From positions 1,550,001 to 1,614,000 of the forward strand of contig NZ_QWDC01000001.1 of NCBI RefSeq assembly GCF_003432115.1: DNA of 64,000 nucleotides, in the 5' to 3' direction. Both the position numbers and the translations under genes were made by a program. The DNA comes from Mucilaginibacter conchicola (GTDB lineage Bacteria; Bacteroidota; Bacteroidia; Sphingobacteriales; Sphingobacteriaceae). Position 1 is the stretch's first letter, and every line of letters begins with the position of its first letter. Below are positions 60,025-64,000 of this stretch, one piece after another. A model generated the notes under the pieces. It was not told where the DNA came from, searched no databases, and was given only the letters and a program-made list of their open reading frames with translations.

Positions 60025-61797
60025 ATGTGCAGGATAGCAGGGCTGGTAAATCCCCAAAATACCGGAAACGAGAGCGCTAAAGTTAAAGCAATGTGTGATG
60101 CTTTGCAGCATGGCGGCCCCGATGATGAGGGCCTTTATGTAAGCAAAGATAATTCGGTGATATTTGGACACCGGCGCTTGTCGATAATTGATTTGAGTGC
60201 TAATGGCCATCAACCTATGGCCGATAGTGTTGCAGAAGTTATTATAAGTTTTAACGGCGAAATATATAACTATCCGGAGTTAAAGCATGAGCTTAAGTTA
60301 CTGGGAGCGGTATTTACCAATAATACCGATACCGAGGTAATATTACAGGCATATTTGCATTGGAATGTCTCGGCCTTTGGCAGGTTGCGTGGTATGTTTG
60401 CCTTTGCACTGCATGATGTTAAAACCAACGAAGTTTACCTTGTGAGAGATAGTGCAGGTATTAAACCCCTGTATTATAACATACAAAACAGCCAATTGGC
60501 TTTTGCATCAGAAGTAAAGGCGTTTAAAGCCGCAGGTATAAGTACACAGGGTAACGCCAACTGGCCCGTTTACCTGTTGGCGTATGGCCACATACCCGAG
60601 CCACACACCACGTTGCAAAATGTTTATAGCTTGCCTAAAAGCCATTACCTGCGCTGGCAAAAAAACGGCTCGTACACAATAAATGCCTACAGGGTTAATA
60701 CTGAAACAGCACCTGTAAATAGTAAGGAGCTTGCACAAGAGGGCATTGTACAGGCATTAAACACAGCAATAAAGAGGCAATTAATAGCCGATGCACCTAT
60801 CGGGGTATTCCTCAGTGGCGGTATCGATTCCAGCCTTATCACTTTACTTGCTAATGAACAGATAGAACAACTACAAACGGTTTCTATCTTTTTCAACGAA
60901 AAGCAATATGACGAGCGCACTTATCAGCAGGCTGTATTAGAAAAAATATCAGGTAAAAATTATACGCATCTTGTTCAACAGCAAGAGTTTGAACGGTTTT
61001 TCCCTGCCGTGCTACAGGCTATGGATATGCCAACTACTGATGGTATAAACAGCTGGTTTATTAGTAAGTATGCGCGGGAGGCGGGCTTAAAAACAGTTTT
61101 ATCGGGCCTGGGTGGCGATGAGCTTTTTGGTGGTTATCCATCTTTTCATCGTATAAAATACCTGGAATACCTTAAAAAGCTACCGGCTGCTGCCTTGTCA
61201 CTTTTTTCGCTTGCCGCTTCAGCAGGCTACAAAAAAATAAGTTACCTCGCAAATAACGGCTTAAACGCCGATTATCTTGCTTTGCGCGGCATTTTCTCTA
61301 TCAATGAAATTGCTGCTTTTACAGGCACCAGCAGTATCCATATCAAGGATATATTATTTGCTGATAGCATGCCCGATAAAACACCTTATGATAAATTGAA
61401 AGCGGCCCGTTTAGAGGGTGGCTTGTATATGAAAAACCAATTGCTTCGCGATACCGATATGATGAGTATGCAGCATGGCCTTGAGGTAAGGGTACCATTC
61501 TTAGATGAAGATTTTACAGCCTTTACCGAAAGCATAAACCCAGAAATACGATTTGCCGCTGCACCCAAACAATTGTTAATAGATAGTTTTAAAAACTTGC
61601 TACCCGCCGCTGTATGGCAAAGAAAAAAGATGGGCTTCACATTTCCGCTGCAACAGTGGATGGCAGCAAACAAGGATATTAGCGCGGTTGAAAATTACAG
61701 GGGTGCTTTAGCTAAACAAAAAATAAAAGAATTTAAAACCGGGAAGCTGCATTGGTCAAGGGCCTTTGCATTATTCCAGGTGCAGGGGCATGTCTAA
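60025..61797 (+). CDS. asnB: Asparagine synthase (glutamine-hydrolysing)
   Basis: A 590-residue protein with a class II glutamine amidotransferase domain starting at Cys2 (MCRIAGLV, nucleophile) and extending to about 190, then an ATP-pyrophosphatase domain with SGGIDSS (264-270). It makes asparagine or, in polysaccharide clusters, amidates a sugar. Similar asnB paralogues are often found in exopolysaccharide operons, so an amidotransferase acting on a glycan is possible. It overlaps the next glycosyltransferase gene by 8 nt. Confidence 0.9.
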   Translation: MCRIAGLVNPQNTGNESAKVKAMCDALQHGGPDDEGLYVSKDNSVIFGHRRLSIIDLSANGHQPMADSVAEVIISFNGEIYNYPELKHELKLLGAVFTNNTDTEVILQAYLHWNVSAFGRLRGMFAFALHDVKTNEVYLVRDSAGIKPLYYNIQNSQLAFASEVKAFKAAGISTQGNANWPVYLLAYGHIPEPHTTLQNVYSLPKSHYLRWQKNGSYTINAYRVNTETAPVNSKELAQEGIVQALNTAIKRQLIADAPIGVFLSGGIDSSLITLLANEQIEQLQTVSIFFNEKQYDERTYQQAVLEKISGKNYTHLVQQQEFERFFPAVLQAMDMPTTDGINSWFISKYAREAGLKTVLSGLGGDELFGGYPSFHRIKYLEYLKKLPAAALSLFSLAASAGYKKISYLANNGLNADYLALRGIFSINEIAAFTGTSSIHIKDILFADSMPDKTPYDKLKAARLEGGLYMKNQLLRDTDMMSMQHGLEVRVPFLDEDFTAFTESINPEIRFAAAPKQLLIDSFKNLLPAAVWQRKKMGFTFPLQQWMAANKDISAVENYRGALAKQKIKEFKTGKLHWSRAFALFQVQGHV

Positions 61798-62911
61798 AAA
61801 AATCGTACTCTTCTCGTTGCAAACCTTTAGCAACACAGGCGGCATTCAAAAAATGACGCGTACTTTAGCACACTCCCTTCATAATATTTGCAGTAACCAA
61901 CACTGGGATTTTAAACTCATCTCATTATATGACAAAGATACCGACCTTATGCCCCGGTATTTGCCGCAAGCAAATTTTAAGGGCTTTGGCCGTAACAAGA
62001 TAGGTTTTATCCTGCAAAACGTTTTTAAGGCCGATAAACCTGATGTAATCATCCTTAGCCATATTAACCTGGCACTGGTTGGCTTGCTTATTAAATTACT
62101 AAGCCCAAAGACCAAAATATGGCTTATAGCCCACGGTATTGAGGTTTGGTGCCCGCTATCATTCAATAAACGTAAACTATTAAACAGCTGCGATAAAGTA
62201 CTATGTGTTAGCCGCTTTACACTTGAGCAGATGAAAGCTTTTCACCATTTGCCTGCAGAAAAATGCGAAGTGCTAAACAACGTGCTTGACCCTTTTATGC
62301 CTTTGCCTGCGGTATTCAGCAAGCCCGCGTATTTATTACAACGCTATGGCCTTAATGAAAAACACAAAGTGATATTAAGCCTTGCCCGCCTCGCCTCTAC
62401 AGAACAATATAAAGGGCATGACAGGGTACTTAAAGCCGTAGTACAGCTAAAAAAACAATACCATAATATAAAGTATATCTTAGCGGGTAGTTACGATAAA
62501 GCAGAAGGCGATCGCATCAAAAAACTTATTACAGATTACGATATTACAGAGCAGGTTATACTAACAGGTTTTATAGCCGAACAAGAGATACCCGATCATT
62601 TTTTAATGGCCGATCTGTTTGTGTTGCCCAGCAAAAAAGAAGGTTTTGGGATAGTTTTTATCGAAGCCTTATCTTGCGGCCTTCCTGTTATTTGTGGCAA
62701 TACAGATGGCAGTGTTGATGCTATACGTAACGGAGAATTGGGCGTAGCAATTAATCCGGATAGCGATGATGAGATAGAAAGCACCATTGCCGGGAGCCTT
62801 GCAGAGCCATTAACGCTTACCAAACGCAAAGAGCTGCAACAACAATGCATGGCACATTTTAGCGAACGCAATTACATTGAAATTATACAAAAAATGTTAA
62901 TAAATGACTGA
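61790..62911 (+). CDS. GT4 family glycosyltransferase
   Basis: A 373-residue GT-B transferase from ATG 61790 (MSKKIVLFSLQTFSNTGGIQKM); the frame to 61766 lies inside asnB. The C-terminal EGFGIVFIE pair (E-X7-E) then ALSCGLPVICGNTDG is the GT4 signature. It has no membrane helices. It overlaps asnB by 8 nt and the ABC permease by 8 nt, so it belongs to the same operon. Donor and acceptor unknown. Confidence 0.88.
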   Translation: MSKKIVLFSLQTFSNTGGIQKMTRTLAHSLHNICSNQHWDFKLISLYDKDTDLMPRYLPQANFKGFGRNKIGFILQNVFKADKPDVIILSHINLALVGLLIKLLSPKTKIWLIAHGIEVWCPLSFNKRKLLNSCDKVLCVSRFTLEQMKAFHHLPAEKCEVLNNVLDPFMPLPAVFSKPAYLLQRYGLNEKHKVILSLARLASTEQYKGHDRVLKAVVQLKKQYHNIKYILAGSYDKAEGDRIKKLITDYDITEQVILTGFIAEQEIPDHFLMADLFVLPSKKEGFGIVFIEALSCGLPVICGNTDGSVDAIRNGELGVAINPDSDDEIESTIAGSLAEPLTLTKRKELQQQCMAHFSERNYIEIIQKMLIND

Positions 62912-63767
62912 GGACAAGGATGAACACTGGGACATTGTAATAAAGCCGCAGAGCAACTTATTCGATCTTCGGTTAAATGATGTTTGGCATTACCGCGACC
63001 TGCTGGTACTACTGGTTCGCCGCGATTTTGTAGCTTTTTACAAGCAAACCATACTGGGGCCAATATGGTTCTTTATACAACCGGTTATCACCGTTGTGTT
63101 TTACACCTTTGTTTTCGGCAATTTGGCAGGCATCCCTACTGATGGGGTACCTAAGCCGCTTTTTTACCTTGCCGGCACTATACTTTGGAACTACTTTGCC
63201 GATTGCCTTACTAAAACATCTACCGTGTTTAAAGATAACTCTGCCTTAATGAGCAAAGTATATTTCCCACGCCTTATAATGCCTTTAAGCGTAGTTGCTT
63301 CAAACCTTATCCGTTTTGCCGTACAGCTGGTATTATTTATAGGCATGGCTTGCTTCTATTTCGTTAAGGGCGCCCAAATAGGAATAAACGCTTATGCATT
63401 GCTTTTCCCTTTTTTGTTGTTGCTGATAGCAGCACAAGGCTTAGGCTTAGGCATGATCATATCTGCCGTAACTACAAAATACCGCGACCTTGCTTTTGTG
63501 GTAACCTTTGGCGTTCCGTTATTAATGTATGCAACAACAGTGGTTTATCCATTATCAGAGGCGCAGAGCAAGTTCCCGGGTTATAGCTGGATTGTTAAAT
63601 ATAACCCAATAACCGCGGTGATAGAAACCTTTAGGTACGGTTTTCTGGGCAAGGGCAGCTTTGATTTTGCCTTGTTGGGTTACTGTACGCTTGCTACTAC
63701 AATTATTATACTATTGGGTATAGTAATATATAATAAGGTTGAGAAAACATTTGTTGATACTGTTTAA
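62904..63767 (+). CDS. ABC-2 type polysaccharide export permease
   Basis: A 287-residue membrane protein with a cytosolic start (RLNDVWHYRDLLVLLVRRDFVAFYKQTILGP) typical of Wzm/TagG/KpsM-like permeases, then about six helices (FFIQPVITVVFYTFVFGNL, LLFPFLLLLIAAQGLG). It exports a finished polysaccharide across the inner membrane with an ATPase (Wzt-like) not yet reached in the window. It overlaps the preceding GT4 gene by 8 nt. Together with the Wza-like lipoprotein it implies an ABC-dependent export route. Confidence 0.9.
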   Translation: MTEDKDEHWDIVIKPQSNLFDLRLNDVWHYRDLLVLLVRRDFVAFYKQTILGPIWFFIQPVITVVFYTFVFGNLAGIPTDGVPKPLFYLAGTILWNYFADCLTKTSTVFKDNSALMSKVYFPRLIMPLSVVASNLIRFAVQLVLFIGMACFYFVKGAQIGINAYALLFPFLLLLIAAQGLGLGMIISAVTTKYRDLAFVVTFGVPLLMYATTVVYPLSEAQSKFPGYSWIVKYNPITAVIETFRYGFLGKGSFDFALLGYCTLATTIIILLGIVIYNKVEKTFVDTV

Positions 63768-63778
63768 TACGATCACAA

Positions 63779-64000
63779 TTGAAAATATTGCACATTAGCG
63801 CATCCTACAAACCAGCCTATATCTATGGCGGGCCAATTATGTCGGTAGGTGCATTGTGCGAGGCTTTGGTTAAAGCAGGTACACAGGTTGAAGTGTTTAC
63901 TACCACTGCTAACGGCAGTACCGAATTATCGTTAACATCCAATGTACCTGTAAAGGTAGATGGCGTTACGGTAACGTACTTTAAACGCATCACCAAAGAT
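63779..64000 (+). CDS. Glycosyltransferase, partial (N-terminus)
   Basis: The frame is open from a TTG at 63779 (11 nt past the permease stop) to the window end, 74 codons. It reads KILHISASYKPAYIYGGP and ALCEALVKAGTQVEVFTT, the typical N-terminus of a GT4 enzyme. The true start could be another codon, but no ATG precedes the motif. It continues the exopolysaccharide operon. Confidence 0.75.
   Translation, partial: MKILHISASYKPAYIYGGPIMSVGALCEALVKAGTQVEVFTTTANGSTELSLTSNVPVKVDGVTVTYFKRITKD

Overview
The window looks like a chromosomal segment of a Bacteroidota bacterium of the Sphingobacteriaceae type (Mucilaginibacter/Pedobacter-like). The evidence is a full Bacteroidota-style dcw cluster with a PASTA-bearing FtsI, a small histone H1-like gene, an UpxY-type NusG paralogue leading an exopolysaccharide operon, promoter-like TAnnTTTG motifs, many secreted proteins ending their signal peptides in SAQ/AFG-like sites, and dispersed palindromic intergenic repeats. 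No tRNA, rRNA, CRISPR array, insertion sequence or prophage was seen.

Layout. 1-835: end of an ECF-sigma-type operon (membrane protein plus Spy-like periplasmic protein). 986-5719: class III aminotransferase and two GT4 glycosyltransferases, one fused to an alpha/alpha toroid. 5722-10108: small secreted or membrane hypothetical proteins around fabG. 10264-14808: nrdB-nrdA (class Ia ribonucleotide reductase) and msrB. 15048-25970: lipoprotein pair, sucD, secreted proteins, a DctA-like symporter, a TauE/SafE permease, a UbiD-like decarboxylase, dapA, a 58-residue histone-like gene and an alpha-oxoamine synthase. 26168-42257: the division and cell-wall cluster on the minus strand, in transcription order mraZ-rsmH-ftsL-ftsI-murE-mraY-murD-ftsW-murG-murC-ftsQ-ftsA-ftsZ. 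42910-53764: DUF1349 protein, acyltransferase, purU, GH32, lipoproteins, S74-domain protein, VOC, DUF2314, CocE hydrolase and a LolA-like protein. 53887-56603: gap, a GNAT enzyme and pgk. 56656-64000: WecA-like transferase and GT2 on the minus strand, then a plus-strand exopolysaccharide operon (Wza-like export lipoprotein, UpxY, AsnB, GT4, ABC permease, partial GT4) running off the end.

How it works together. The dcw genes supply peptidoglycan precursor synthesis (MurC-MurG, MraY; MurE has the DNPR signature of meso-DAP addition, and DapA makes the DAP precursor) and the divisome (FtsZ, A, Q, L, I, W). The upstream half is tightly coupled by 1-8 nt overlaps. The downstream half is looser, and almost every junction there carries a repeat.

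The most unusual observations are: two inverted-repeat elements that straddle the start codons of murG and murD and are translated in frame as a KLPLQG-containing N-terminus; three AAGTGG direct repeats at 10-bp spacing above mraZ (a probable MraZ operator); four TTTTCCACA boxes in head-to-head pairs above ftsZ; and phrase-like repeat families recurring in intergenic spacers. Functions are read from sequence motifs and memory of families; no database search was run.
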